A stretch of DNA of 64,000 nucleotides from positions 124,001 through 188,000 of the forward strand of contig JAZNEJ010000008.1 in assembly GCA_045588575.1 (NCBI GenBank). The letters are read 5' to 3'. This DNA comes from RGIG5299 sp045588575. GTDB lineage: Bacteria; Bacillota; Clostridia; Oscillospirales; RGIG5299. Under the pieces are notes generated by a model. The model worked only from the letters and a program-made list of their open reading frames with translations. It was not told the DNA's origin and did no database searches. This document shows, piece by piece, positions 23,685-32,084 of the stretch. A program made the position numbers and the translations under genes. The stretch's first letter is position 1. The number at the start of each line of letters is the position of its first letter.

Positions 23685-25865
23685 ATGAAAAAAATTATAT
23701 CTCTTTTAATTTGTCTTGTCCTTTTATTTGGAATTACGGGCGTTTTATCTTCTTGCGTGATTGAAGAAGTTTCACAGCCCGAGCTTGAGGAAGAGCCTTT
23801 TTCTCCTGTTGGCAGAGTCTATTACATAAGCTCTTCAACGGGCGACGACTCAAACGACGCTTTAACAAAGGAAACCGCATGGAAAAGCTTTAAAAACCTT
23901 AAAAACGTTGTTTTAACGGCAGGCGACAGAGTTTTACTCAAAAGAGGCGACGAATGGAACGAGCGCTTGGAAATTTACGGCGGCGGAAGTGAAGAACACA
24001 GAGCAATTGTTTCCTCTTACGGATATAAAAACGAACCCAAGCCGAGAATTAAGCTAAATAACACCATAGACGATATCTGCGTGCTTGTTTCCGACGTAAG
24101 ATACGATGAAAACCTCGCAAACGTAGCCAACCGTTGCGATAACCTTATAATTGAAAATTTGGATATACGCAATGCTTACCTCGGCATTTATTTCAGAACT
24201 CTTCTTTATTATAACGTTAACTTAACCGTTAGAAATCTTGAAATTTCTGAAATCTGGGCAGAGGGCGTTTCGCAGGATATGAGCTTAAGCGGCGCAAAAG
24301 ACGCTTATTGGGCAGGTCTTGTTAAAGCAAACCTTCCCACCTACAAAATAGATAAAGAAATAGAATCCGATGATATCGGCGATAAGATAATTTCCGTTAC
24401 CGAAACGGGCGGCGGCGCTAACGAATGGCTTCTTCCCAGCGCAGTATTGTTTACGGGCGGCTGGACCAACGTTGAATTCGGCAATATTATTATGAATAAT
24501 GCAATGAACGGCCTTGAGCTTATTGCATCAAAGGATATTTGGGTACACGACGTTATTGCAACAGGCGGAACTCTTTTCCGTTCACAGCACTGCACCAACC
24601 TTAAAGTTGAAAGAAGCCGCTTACTTTCCACCAACGAAAGATTCTCCTTCTGGGGCGGTATGACAGGCTCGTATCTCGGTACCACCAAGGATAGCATTAT
24701 AATGAATAACGAGCTTTCCTATTGTTTAAGAAACGGCGCGGGCGACGGCTGCGGTATGGATTACGAAACTCAGTGCTGGAACACCAAGGTTGACTATAAC
24801 GTTTTCCACCATAACGATTCGGGCTCGCTCTTAATTATGGAGCTTCACAGAAACGATAAAAGAGAGGACCTTGGTTTTCATCAAGACATTACCTTTAACT
24901 ATAACCTTTCCTACAATAATCTCAGAGATATTAAAACCCAACAGTATAGCTACGAGGTTTTAATGAGAAACCACGGCACCAACAATATTTCAATTTCCTA
25001 TAACGATTTCTATACTCCCTATAGAACAAAGTGGGGATTAACAAACTACATCGGCTGTAACGAAGATAGAGTTGCCGCTTCAACGATTAAAGAAGGCAAC
25101 AATCAAAATTCGGTTAACAATTATCGCACACGCTTCTCCTTTAACAAAGACGGAAACGGCGAAGGCTTTAAGGCTCACACCGGCACCTTTACCGTTGCAA
25201 ACGGCGTTGGTAAAATTGAATCGAAGGGAAATGTCGGCGCAATTTATTTATCAATTCCCCAAAACGGCTTCTGCTACAAAAACGTTTTGGTAAGCGTTTC
25301 AAATAATGCAAAGGGCTCGCTTTATTTCCAATACTCCCTCTCCGACGGAACCGTTATGCAAAGCGAGCAAGTTAAAATTAACGGCAAGGGTAACTACATT
25401 GTTTCTCTTGGCGACGACATAAAGTCGTCTCTTTACGATATTGCTCTTGTTTTCCTTCCCTCGCAGTCGGGCGGAGTTATTGAAATGGATTACATTCAGT
25501 TCCTTCTCGATATTACCGCATCGGCAAAGAAAATAGATGATAACACCATTGAAATTGCCTTTGGCGGCGATTCCGTTCCCTTCGTTTCCGATAACCTTAA
25601 CAAAAACTATATTAACGTTGGCGGCTACACCGTTACCGCTATTGAAAAATATAACTACAACACAATAAGAGTAACGGTTAACGAAAAGGTTGGTAATCTT
25701 AAAAACCTTAAAATTGCAACAAGCGCAAACCTCTTCGTGCGCTACTTTGCCGATATCATTAAAGGGCTTGACTGCGACAGAACCGCCGCAGACGATGCAG
25801 CTCTTCTCGGTTGCCAAGCTCAAAGCTACTACTATAACGGAAGCATTTCCTTGGCTTGTAAATAA
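23685..25865 (+). CDS. Beta-helix lipoprotein paralogue 6
   Basis: A 726-residue member, the longest. The signal peptide ends in GVLSSC; after it comes a unique acidic linker (IEEVSQPELEEEPFSPVG) that would hold the domain away from the membrane. The start is ATG 23685 after GAGG; an in-frame TTG at 23664 is only about 10 bases past the -10. The helix loop near residue 200 is longer than in the other copies. The middle carries the copy-1-like segment, then switches to copy-2/4-like sequence (FNKDGNGEGFKAHTGTFTVA), then to copy-5-like sequence at the end: a clear mosaic. DGCGMDYETQCWN, FHHNDSGSLLIMEL and terminal ACK are present. Its terminator is broken. Confidence 0.75.
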   Translation: MKKIISLLICLVLLFGITGVLSSCVIEEVSQPELEEEPFSPVGRVYYISSSTGDDSNDALTKETAWKSFKNLKNVVLTAGDRVLLKRGDEWNERLEIYGGGSEEHRAIVSSYGYKNEPKPRIKLNNTIDDICVLVSDVRYDENLANVANRCDNLIIENLDIRNAYLGIYFRTLLYYNVNLTVRNLEISEIWAEGVSQDMSLSGAKDAYWAGLVKANLPTYKIDKEIESDDIGDKIISVTETGGGANEWLLPSAVLFTGGWTNVEFGNIIMNNAMNGLELIASKDIWVHDVIATGGTLFRSQHCTNLKVERSRLLSTNERFSFWGGMTGSYLGTTKDSIIMNNELSYCLRNGAGDGCGMDYETQCWNTKVDYNVFHHNDSGSLLIMELHRNDKREDLGFHQDITFNYNLSYNNLRDIKTQQYSYEVLMRNHGTNNISISYNDFYTPYRTKWGLTNYIGCNEDRVAASTIKEGNNQNSVNNYRTRFSFNKDGNGEGFKAHTGTFTVANGVGKIESKGNVGAIYLSIPQNGFCYKNVLVSVSNNAKGSLYFQYSLSDGTVMQSEQVKINGKGNYIVSLGDDIKSSLYDIALVFLPSQSGGVIEMDYIQFLLDITASAKKIDDNTIEIAFGGDSVPFVSDNLNKNYINVGGYTVTAIEKYNYNTIRVTVNEKVGNLKNLKIATSANLFVRYFADIIKGLDCDRTAADDAALLGCQAQSYYYNGSISLACK

Positions 25866-25871
25866 AATAAT

Positions 25872-26070
25872 AAAAGCCCCGAATTTGGCGAGCCTGCCAC
25901 GGAGCAGGTCGCCAGCTATGATCGCCTTCGGCGAGTTTAGAGTTATGATTGCCTTCGGCAAGTTATGATGCACCCTCGGTGCAGCTTGAAGTAGCAAGGC
26001 GATCATATCATAACGTTTGCAGAGCAAACCCATAACGGCGAGCGTAAGCGAACCTCATAACTTATAACTG
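25872..26070 (+). repeat. Hairpin-cluster repeat following a half terminator
   Basis: AAAGCCCCGAATTT (from 25873) is the left arm of the family terminator, but the right arm is missing. From 25887 there is a run of small hairpins: GGCG..CCTGC/GCAGG..CGCC (25887-25913), CGCC-TTC-GGCG (25923-25933), TTGCC-TTC-GGCAA (25949-25961), TGCACC-CTC-GGTGCA (25969-25983) and GTTTGC-AGA-GCAAAC (26015-26029). They are separated by GTTATGAT-like spacers that turn into CATAAC in the second half. A longer stem, TATGATCGCCTT with AAGGCGATCATA (25917-25928 and 25996-26007), competes with the small hairpins. The stretch 25866-26209 holds no gene. Confidence 0.75.
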
Positions 26071-26111
26071 AAAATAGCTTTTGTATCCACCAATGCAGTG
26101 CTTGTCAAGAA

Positions 26112-26150
26112 AAAAGGACAGAGAATGTAAAACACTCTCTGTCCTTTTCC
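26112..26150. terminator. Strong hairpin terminator between convergent units
   Basis: A 13-bp perfect stem, AAAAGGACAGAGA/TCTCTGTCCTTTT, with an 11-base loop. It can serve both the block on its left and the minus-strand operon on its right. Confidence 0.85.
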
Positions 26151-26209
26151 TATCGGTTTGAGTATATTGCTCTACGGCAAACTCCTTTTGGATGGCTTTT
26201 TCTTTTTCA

Positions 26210-27331
26210 TTAAAAAACCTTTTTACCTTGAATATAAGCGGCGGTGCAAGAAGTCATAACGTCAAGCGGGTCGCCGTTAAAAATTGCAATATCGGCATCC
26301 ATGCCCGCTTTTAAATAGCCTTTTTCACTTAACTCACTAAGCTCGGCGGCTGTTGAGGTCATTGCCTTATAGGCAGAAATGCGGTCAAGTCCGTTTTTAA
26401 CCGAAACGGCAGCCGAAAGAGCAAGATATTGAATGGGAATTACGGGATGGTCGGTTATTACGGCGCATTTAACGCCCTCTTTATCTAAAATGCCTATCGT
26501 TTCGGGCGAAAGACTTTCAAGCTCGGGCTTTGAACGGTCGCAAATAATGGGGCCGCATAGCACGGGAACGTTATTTTTGGAAAGATATTCTTTAATTTTT
26601 GCCGCATCGGTTCCGTGAACTATAACGAGGCGGAAATTAAATTCCTTTGAAAGCTTAACTGCGGTTAAAATGTCCTCCGCCTTGTGAGCGTGAGCAAAAA
26701 CGGGCATTTCGCCGCTTAAAACCTTGCAAACGGCTTCAAGCTTTATATCGAAGGCGGGAGATTTTCCGTCTTTTTTTGCTTTTTCCTCGGCATAGTTTTC
26801 AGCCTTTATAAAAAGCTCTCTGAGAAGTGCGGCGGTTGCCATTCGGGTTTGAGGGCCTTTGTTTTTATAGCAGCTTTTCGGATTTTCGCCAAATGCAATT
26901 TTAAGACCTGCGTTTTGTTTATAAAGCCTTGTTTCAAGCTCGCCCGCCGTGTGAAAAGCCGCATAAATTCCCCCTGCCGCATTTGCGCTTCCGGGGCCCG
27001 TTAAAACGGTGGTAATTCCTGCGGAAATTGCTTCCTCAAAGCATTTATCGAAAATCTTTACACCGTCGGAGCCGAAAAGATGAGGAGTTAACGGGTCGGT
27101 TGCCTCGTTTCCGTCGTCGTTTTCAAAACCGCTTGCGTTCCCCCACATTCCCAAATGAGAGTGGGCGTCGATTAAACCGGGGAAAACGAAGCTGCCCGAA
27201 AGGTCGGTAAAATCCTGCTTGTTAAAATCAGACATTTTTCCAACCTCGGTTATTTTTCCGTTTTCAAAAGAAACAAAGCCGTTTTCAATTATTTTTTCGC
27301 CGTCAAAAATTTTTGCATTGATTAAATTCAT
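26210..27331 (-). CDS. Amidohydrolase family metal-dependent hydrolase
   Basis: A 373-residue protein. A short N-terminal beta domain is followed by FPGLIDAHSHLG, giving the HxH metal pair His57/His59; later VFAHAHKAED and LVIVHGTDA supply further histidines, and CAVITDHPVIP the Asp. The end, ADIAIFNGDPLDVMTSC, is the usual closing strand of imidazolonepropionase/dihydroorotase-like amidohydrolases. Substrate unknown. It lies 3 bases from trxB and is last in the minus-strand unit. Confidence 0.88.
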   Translation of the reverse strand: MNLINAKIFDGEKIIENGFVSFENGKITEVGKMSDFNKQDFTDLSGSFVFPGLIDAHSHLGMWGNASGFENDDGNEATDPLTPHLFGSDGVKIFDKCFEEAISAGITTVLTGPGSANAAGGIYAAFHTAGELETRLYKQNAGLKIAFGENPKSCYKNKGPQTRMATAALLRELFIKAENYAEEKAKKDGKSPAFDIKLEAVCKVLSGEMPVFAHAHKAEDILTAVKLSKEFNFRLVIVHGTDAAKIKEYLSKNNVPVLCGPIICDRSKPELESLSPETIGILDKEGVKCAVITDHPVIPIQYLALSAAVSVKNGLDRISAYKAMTSTAAELSELSEKGYLKAGMDADIAIFNGDPLDVMTSCTAAYIQGKKVF

Positions 27332-27334
27332 TTT

Positions 27335-28243
27335 TTATGCGTCCTTTTGCTTTAAATAATTTATTGCGGAATTTGCCGCCGATGCGCCGTCGCCTATTGC
27401 CGTTACAATTTGACGGCAGTTTTTCTTAACCGAGTCGCCTGCCGCAAATAAACCGCACGCCGAGGTAACACCCTCTCGGTCGGCAATAATATATCCGTTT
27501 TCATCGGTTATTTTAAATTCTTCTAAAAGCTCGGTTTTCGGATTTGCTCCGATTGCAATGAAAACGCCGTCGGCAGCGTAAGATTTAACGCCTTGATTAG
27601 TTTTAATTAAAACCTCGTTAACCGACTTTTCTCCCTTTATTTCAAAAAGCTCGGCGCCGGTTATGAAATTAAGGTTTTCAACTTTTTTTGCGGCGTTTAA
27701 AACCGCATTTTCGGCACGGAATTCATCTCTTCTGTGAACCAGAAAAACCTCTTTGCAAAGAGAGGCAAGATAAAGCGCATCTTCAACCGCGGTGTTTCCG
27801 CCGCCAATTACAAAAACGGTTTTGCCTTTGTAAAATCCGCCGTCGCAAAGCGCGCAATAGGAAACGCCTCTGCCCGAAAATTCCGCCTCGCCCTTAACGC
27901 CAAGCATTTTTTTCTCGGTGCCTGCCGCAAAAATAACGGCATCGGCTTTCATTTCGTCCTTATTCGTTTTAACGGTAAAGCCGTTTTCTGTTTTTGTAAG
28001 AGATAAGACCTCTCGGTTAACCGTCTTTACGCCTGCTTTTACCGCCTGCGCCCGAATTTTTTCCGAAAGCTCAAACCCCGAAACAAGCTCAAAGCCGGGA
28101 TAATTTTCAATTTCAAAAGTTTCGGTAATTTTTCCGCCGTAAAAAGCTTTTTCAAAAACGGTAACGTCTACGGCGGCTCTTGCAAGATAAAGCGCCGCGG
28201 TAAGACCTGCCGGTCCGCCGCCTATTACTATTGCGTTTTTCAT
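27335..28243 (-). CDS. trxB: Thioredoxin reductase (NADPH, FAD)
   Basis: A 302-residue flavoprotein. The FAD motif is GGGPAGLTAALYLARAA (from residue 8), the redox pair Cys130/Cys133 sits in CALCDGG (the usual form is CATCDG), and the NADPH motif is GGGNTAVEDALYLA. The C-terminal FAD contact is GLFAAGDSVKK. It reduces thioredoxin or a related disulfide carrier in the cytoplasm; no thioredoxin gene is adjacent. Start ATG after GGAG, 11 bases below the serine hydrolase. Confidence 0.93.
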   Translation of the reverse strand: MKNAIVIGGGPAGLTAALYLARAAVDVTVFEKAFYGGKITETFEIENYPGFELVSGFELSEKIRAQAVKAGVKTVNREVLSLTKTENGFTVKTNKDEMKADAVIFAAGTEKKMLGVKGEAEFSGRGVSYCALCDGGFYKGKTVFVIGGGNTAVEDALYLASLCKEVFLVHRRDEFRAENAVLNAAKKVENLNFITGAELFEIKGEKSVNEVLIKTNQGVKSYAADGVFIAIGANPKTELLEEFKITDENGYIIADREGVTSACGLFAAGDSVKKNCRQIVTAIGDGASAANSAINYLKQKDA

Positions 28244-28254
28244 AAAATCAACTC

Positions 28255-29979
28255 CTATTTCACCCGTTTTCCTCTTAAAACAGGATTAAAAAGCTCATCC
28301 GAACGCTTTGCCAAGCTGCTTTTTCCAATAAAATTTTTAACGCTTTTGGCAATTAAGTTGCTCGGAATTTGCGATAATGAATTATCTATAACCGCCGTTA
28401 AAAATCTTTTGTTTGGAATTTCAGCCATCTTCAAGGTGATTTTTCCGTCATCTTTAAAAATAAACGACATCGTTCTTGCATTTGAAAGCTCCAAAAACGA
28501 AAGCCTTAACTTTAAAACCGTTTCGTTTTTTCTGTTTTTATAAAAATCTCCTCTTATTGCCGTTTGAAAGCTTTCGTTAAAATAGTTAAATTCAGAAATT
28601 CTTTTTCTTTTAAAGCCAACGGGGAAGCTGTGGCTTATTCCGCCTTCGGAAAAAGTTATTATAAAAACGTATTTCTTAACAGAAAAGGAAACGCCCGTTA
28701 TGCCTTTCGTGTAGTTGCTCCTTAAAAGCGAAAGGGTTAGCGGCATTAAGCCCACCGAAGACGCCTTTCCCTCGTTTAGCTCGAAGCAAGCGCCGTTTAA
28801 TGCTCTTGCCTCACGGGGCAAATCTATTAAAGTGAATTTTTCGTTTTTAAGACTTTTAATATCTTTTTTAAGCTTAATTTCGCAAGTTAAGCTTTTCTTT
28901 TTTTCAATAGAATGCCCGAAAAAGCGGTTTGCAATAGCGTAAAACGGACCTTGCTGAAACGTTTCGGCATTAGATGCGTTTGAAACGATTATAATATTAT
29001 TTTCGGGGTAGGCGAGCATATTTTGCCCGAACATTCCGTTAAAAAGAAAGCTTTTAACGCTTTTGCCAACCCAAATATGATATCCGTATGCAAAATCGCC
29101 GTTTCCCTTAGGAAACATTTTCGGCGTTATTGCCTCTTTAATATAGCTTTCGGGAATTAGCTGCTCGCCGTTATATTTTCCGCCGTTTAAAACGAGTATG
29201 CCTATTTTTGCCATATCCTCCGGAAGCATATAAAGTCCCCAGCCGCCCATTTCAATATTTTTGCGGCACTTTTCCCAATAGAAATCGGTAATGCCAAGCG
29301 GCGAAAACAAACGCTTTGAAAGGAATTCGGAAATGCTCGTTTCGGTTATTTTTTTAACGAGCGCCGAAAGCACGAAGCTGTTCATGCTGTTGTAATCGAA
29401 GCTTTTTCCCGCAGGAAATTTTGAAGCCGATTCGAAAAAAGCGTTTAAAAAATCTTCTTCCGTTGCTGCGCCGAGCTCGTTAAAAACAACACCGCTTGAC
29501 ATAGTTAAAAGATGCCTTACCGTTAAATTCGGGCGGGTAATTCTTCCCAAAAACGAAAGCTCGGAAGCAAAAAAATCGCTAACCTTATCGTCGAGCGAAA
29601 GCTTTTTATCCCCTATTAAAATGCCAATTGCAAGCGAAACTATGCTTTTGCATTCCGAATGGGTAACACGCCACGTATTAAGCGAATAATCGCCCCATTC
29701 GGCACCGGCAATAACAGCGCCGTCTTTAACAATCATAACCGAGTGCATATCAAGCTCGGGATTTTTGTTAAGCTCATCTAAAAACTCCGAAATAATTTGC
29801 GGAGAAACGTAGGCTGCCGAGGGCGTTTTTCGGGGAAGAGGAGAGATTTTTTCCGAAGCCTTAAACTTCGGCTTTTGCGGCCTGAACGGAAAAATAGGCT
29901 CGATAGGATTTTCAACGTCTAAAATACGGGAAAGAAGCTTTATTGTATTCGTTTGAAACGTTATATCCGTAAAAATCAT
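28255..29979 (-). CDS. Serine hydrolase, beta-lactamase (class C)/esterase family
   Basis: A 574-residue protein. Residues 75-360 form the serine hydrolase domain: SECK (108-111) is the SxxK nucleophile motif, FDYNSMN supplies the Tyr, and VRHLLTMSSGV and WGLYMLPEDMAKIG are typical of esterases and penicillin-binding relatives rather than true beta-lactamases. The last 200 residues are a beta-rich tail of unknown type. There is no signal peptide or membrane segment, so it is probably cytoplasmic. AAAGGAG directly abuts the ATG, so the exact start is uncertain. First gene before trxB and the amidohydrolase. Confidence 0.82.
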   Translation of the reverse strand: MIFTDITFQTNTIKLLSRILDVENPIEPIFPFRPQKPKFKASEKISPLPRKTPSAAYVSPQIISEFLDELNKNPELDMHSVMIVKDGAVIAGAEWGDYSLNTWRVTHSECKSIVSLAIGILIGDKKLSLDDKVSDFFASELSFLGRITRPNLTVRHLLTMSSGVVFNELGAATEEDFLNAFFESASKFPAGKSFDYNSMNSFVLSALVKKITETSISEFLSKRLFSPLGITDFYWEKCRKNIEMGGWGLYMLPEDMAKIGILVLNGGKYNGEQLIPESYIKEAITPKMFPKGNGDFAYGYHIWVGKSVKSFLFNGMFGQNMLAYPENNIIIVSNASNAETFQQGPFYAIANRFFGHSIEKKKSLTCEIKLKKDIKSLKNEKFTLIDLPREARALNGACFELNEGKASSVGLMPLTLSLLRSNYTKGITGVSFSVKKYVFIITFSEGGISHSFPVGFKRKRISEFNYFNESFQTAIRGDFYKNRKNETVLKLRLSFLELSNARTMSFIFKDDGKITLKMAEIPNKRFLTAVIDNSLSQIPSNLIAKSVKNFIGKSSLAKRSDELFNPVLRGKRVK

Positions 29980-30017
29980 CTCCTTTTTTAATTGTTAACC
30001 GTTTTTAATAATTAAAA

Positions 30018-31217
30018 TCACAAAAGCTTTGCAATTTCCTCGCCGACAATTTGAGAACCGGTGATAATTTGCTCATCAGACGGAGTTGAATAATTAAGAC
30101 GGAACGCCGAAACGGGAAGATTGGGGTTTGCCGCAAAGGCAACGCCGGGGACTATTGCAACGTATCTCTTTAAAAGATTGTTTGCAAGAGCCAAAACGTC
30201 AAATCCTTCGGGAAGCTCTGCCCACATAAACAAACCGCCGTCGGGGTCGGTGTAGCTTACCTTATCGGCAATTTTTGCAGATGAAGCAATAAGGCCGTCT
30301 CTCATAAGAGCGCATTTTTTGCGGTAAAGAGCCTGAATTTTTGCAATGTGCGCATCTAAATCATATTTTTCAATATATTTATCGGCAAGAATTTGGAAAA
30401 ATTGGTTTGTATGTACGTCAGAAACCTGCTTGGCAACGGTTAGCTTTGAAATTACCTGCTTGTTTGCCGAAACAAATCCCAAGCGGATGCCTGCCGAAAG
30501 AATTTTCGAAAAAGAACCGCAATAAATAACTCTGCCTTCGGTATCGAGCGACTTAATTGTGGCAACGTCCTCACCCTTAAAGCGAAGCTCACCGTAGGGG
30601 TTATCTTCAAGAATTATTATATTATATTTGCAAGCAAGACGGTAAATTTCCTTTCTTCTCTCAAGAGAAAGAGTTTTTCCCGTGGGGTTGTGGAAGGTGG
30701 GAATGGTGTATAAGAATTTAACGTTTTTCTCGGTTTTTAAAGCTTCTTCCAAGCTTTCGATTATAATACCCTCGCTATCGGTTTTAACTCCTTTTAAATT
30801 TACGTTATAGGAGCGGAATGCGTTAAGCGCACCGATAAAAGACGGGTCCTCGCACAAAACGGTGTCGTGCTCGTTACACAAAACTTTGCAGGTAAGCTCA
30901 ATGCCCTGCTGACCGCCCGAGCAAACCATAACATCGTCGTCTTGTGAAACGCTGTTGAATTTGGTTATAAGACGCTCTTTAATTTTTTCTCTCAAAGGAG
31001 TGTAGCCCTCGGTTATTCCGTATTGAAGCGCCGATGACGGCATTGTTTCAAAAATTTCGGAGGCAATTAACTTCATTTCCGAAACGGGAAAAGATTCGGG
31101 CGCGGGGTTTCCTGCCGAAAAGGCTATCATTTTAGGGTCGGAGCCGTATTTTAAAATTTCTCTTATTGCGCTTGGCTTTAAACCCGAAATTCTTTCTGAA
31201 AAAACGTAATCCATCAT
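30018..31217 (-). CDS. PLP-dependent aminotransferase, class I (aminoadipate/aromatic type)
   Basis: A 399-residue fold-type I aminotransferase. MIAFSAGNPAPESFP is the family opening, ILEDNPYGELRF holds the cofactor Asp/Tyr, and CGSFSKILSAGIRLGF the Schiff-base Lys. It resembles 2-aminoadipate/MocR-type transaminases without the GntR DNA-binding part. The amino donor and product are not clear. The ATG overlaps the rsmA stop (ATGA), with AAAGGAG inside the rsmA end, so translation is coupled. Confidence 0.9.
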   Translation of the reverse strand: MMDYVFSERISGLKPSAIREILKYGSDPKMIAFSAGNPAPESFPVSEMKLIASEIFETMPSSALQYGITEGYTPLREKIKERLITKFNSVSQDDDVMVCSGGQQGIELTCKVLCNEHDTVLCEDPSFIGALNAFRSYNVNLKGVKTDSEGIIIESLEEALKTEKNVKFLYTIPTFHNPTGKTLSLERRKEIYRLACKYNIIILEDNPYGELRFKGEDVATIKSLDTEGRVIYCGSFSKILSAGIRLGFVSANKQVISKLTVAKQVSDVHTNQFFQILADKYIEKYDLDAHIAKIQALYRKKCALMRDGLIASSAKIADKVSYTDPDGGLFMWAELPEGFDVLALANNLLKRYVAIVPGVAFAANPNLPVSAFRLNYSTPSDEQIITGSQIVGEEIAKLL

Positions 31218-32083
31218 TTTGTCTCCTTTAAATCTGTTAAAAATCCGCAAATTGCGGCAAAATTTTCAAGTGTTAGCTTTTCGCCTCTGACGTCGCTTCG
31301 AAGACCTGCAAACTCAATTGCTTTTGCAATTTCTTGCTTTGAAAAAGCGGAAAATCGGTTTGAAAGCGAGTTTAAAAGCTGTTTTCTTCTTTGGCCGAAT
31401 GCCGCCGAAATAATTTCGAAAAAGAATTTTTCATCTTTAACCGAAACTCTCGGTTTTGGAAGAAGCTCAAGCGAAATAACCGAGGACGTTACCTTTGGCT
31501 GCGGAATAAATGCCGAGGGCGGAACGTCGAAAAGCTTTTTGGCATTGGCTCGGTATGAAACGGCGGCGGTAATTGCGCCGCAATCCTCACTTCCGCATTT
31601 TGCGGTGAGCCTTAAAGCAACCTCCTTTTGCACCATAACTGTAATGGACGCAATATCGGCGTTTGATTCCAAAAGCGAGGTTATAACGGGTGTGGTTATG
31701 TAATAAGGCAAATTTGCGGCAACGTTAACCGGTCCGCCGCCAAATTGCTCCTTTATAAGCTCGTTTATATTTATTTTTAAAATATCGGTGTTTAAAACGG
31801 TAACGTTTTCACAGTCGGCAAGCGTTTCCTCTAAAACGGGAATAACGGCTCTGTCTATTTCAACCGAAACTACCTTTTGATAGCATTTTGAAAGCTCGCG
31901 TGTTAAAACGCCAAAGCCGGGACCAACCTCAATAACGTTTTTAACGCCGTTTGATGCCGATTTTTCTGCCGTTTGATAAACCACGCTTTCATCGGTTAAG
32001 AAATTTTGGCCGAGTGATTTTGAAAACCTGAATCCGTAAGCGGCGGCAAGCCGCTTTATTTCGTTTATATCGGTAAGCTTCAT
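31214..32083 (-). CDS. rsmA: 16S rRNA dimethyladenosine transferase (KsgA)
   Basis: A 289-residue methyltransferase that dimethylates two adjacent adenosines near the 3' end of 16S rRNA. It has FSKSLGQNFLTDE, the SAM site EVGPGFGVLTREL, and the catalytic NLPYYITTPV; QRRKQLLNSLS is the C-terminal signature. The start is ATG 32083, one base after the yifB stop, giving MKLTDINEI. The longer in-frame ORF inside yifB is not used. Confidence 0.95.
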   Translation of the reverse strand: MKLTDINEIKRLAAAYGFRFSKSLGQNFLTDESVVYQTAEKSASNGVKNVIEVGPGFGVLTRELSKCYQKVVSVEIDRAVIPVLEETLADCENVTVLNTDILKININELIKEQFGGGPVNVAANLPYYITTPVITSLLESNADIASITVMVQKEVALRLTAKCGSEDCGAITAAVSYRANAKKLFDVPPSAFIPQPKVTSSVISLELLPKPRVSVKDEKFFFEIISAAFGQRRKQLLNSLSNRFSAFSKQEIAKAIEFAGLRSDVRGEKLTLENFAAICGFLTDLKETK

Positions 32084-32084
32084 A

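Noticed and set aside
25299..26033. 244-codon minus-strand frame over the end of beta-helix gene 6 and the hairpin element
   Set aside because: Antisense shadow of a strong coding region; it has no start context, and the other five copies show similar antisense shadows.
25887..26070. CRISPR-like array
   Set aside because: The repeat units are short hairpins of different sequence with no unique spacers of constant length, and no cas gene is near.
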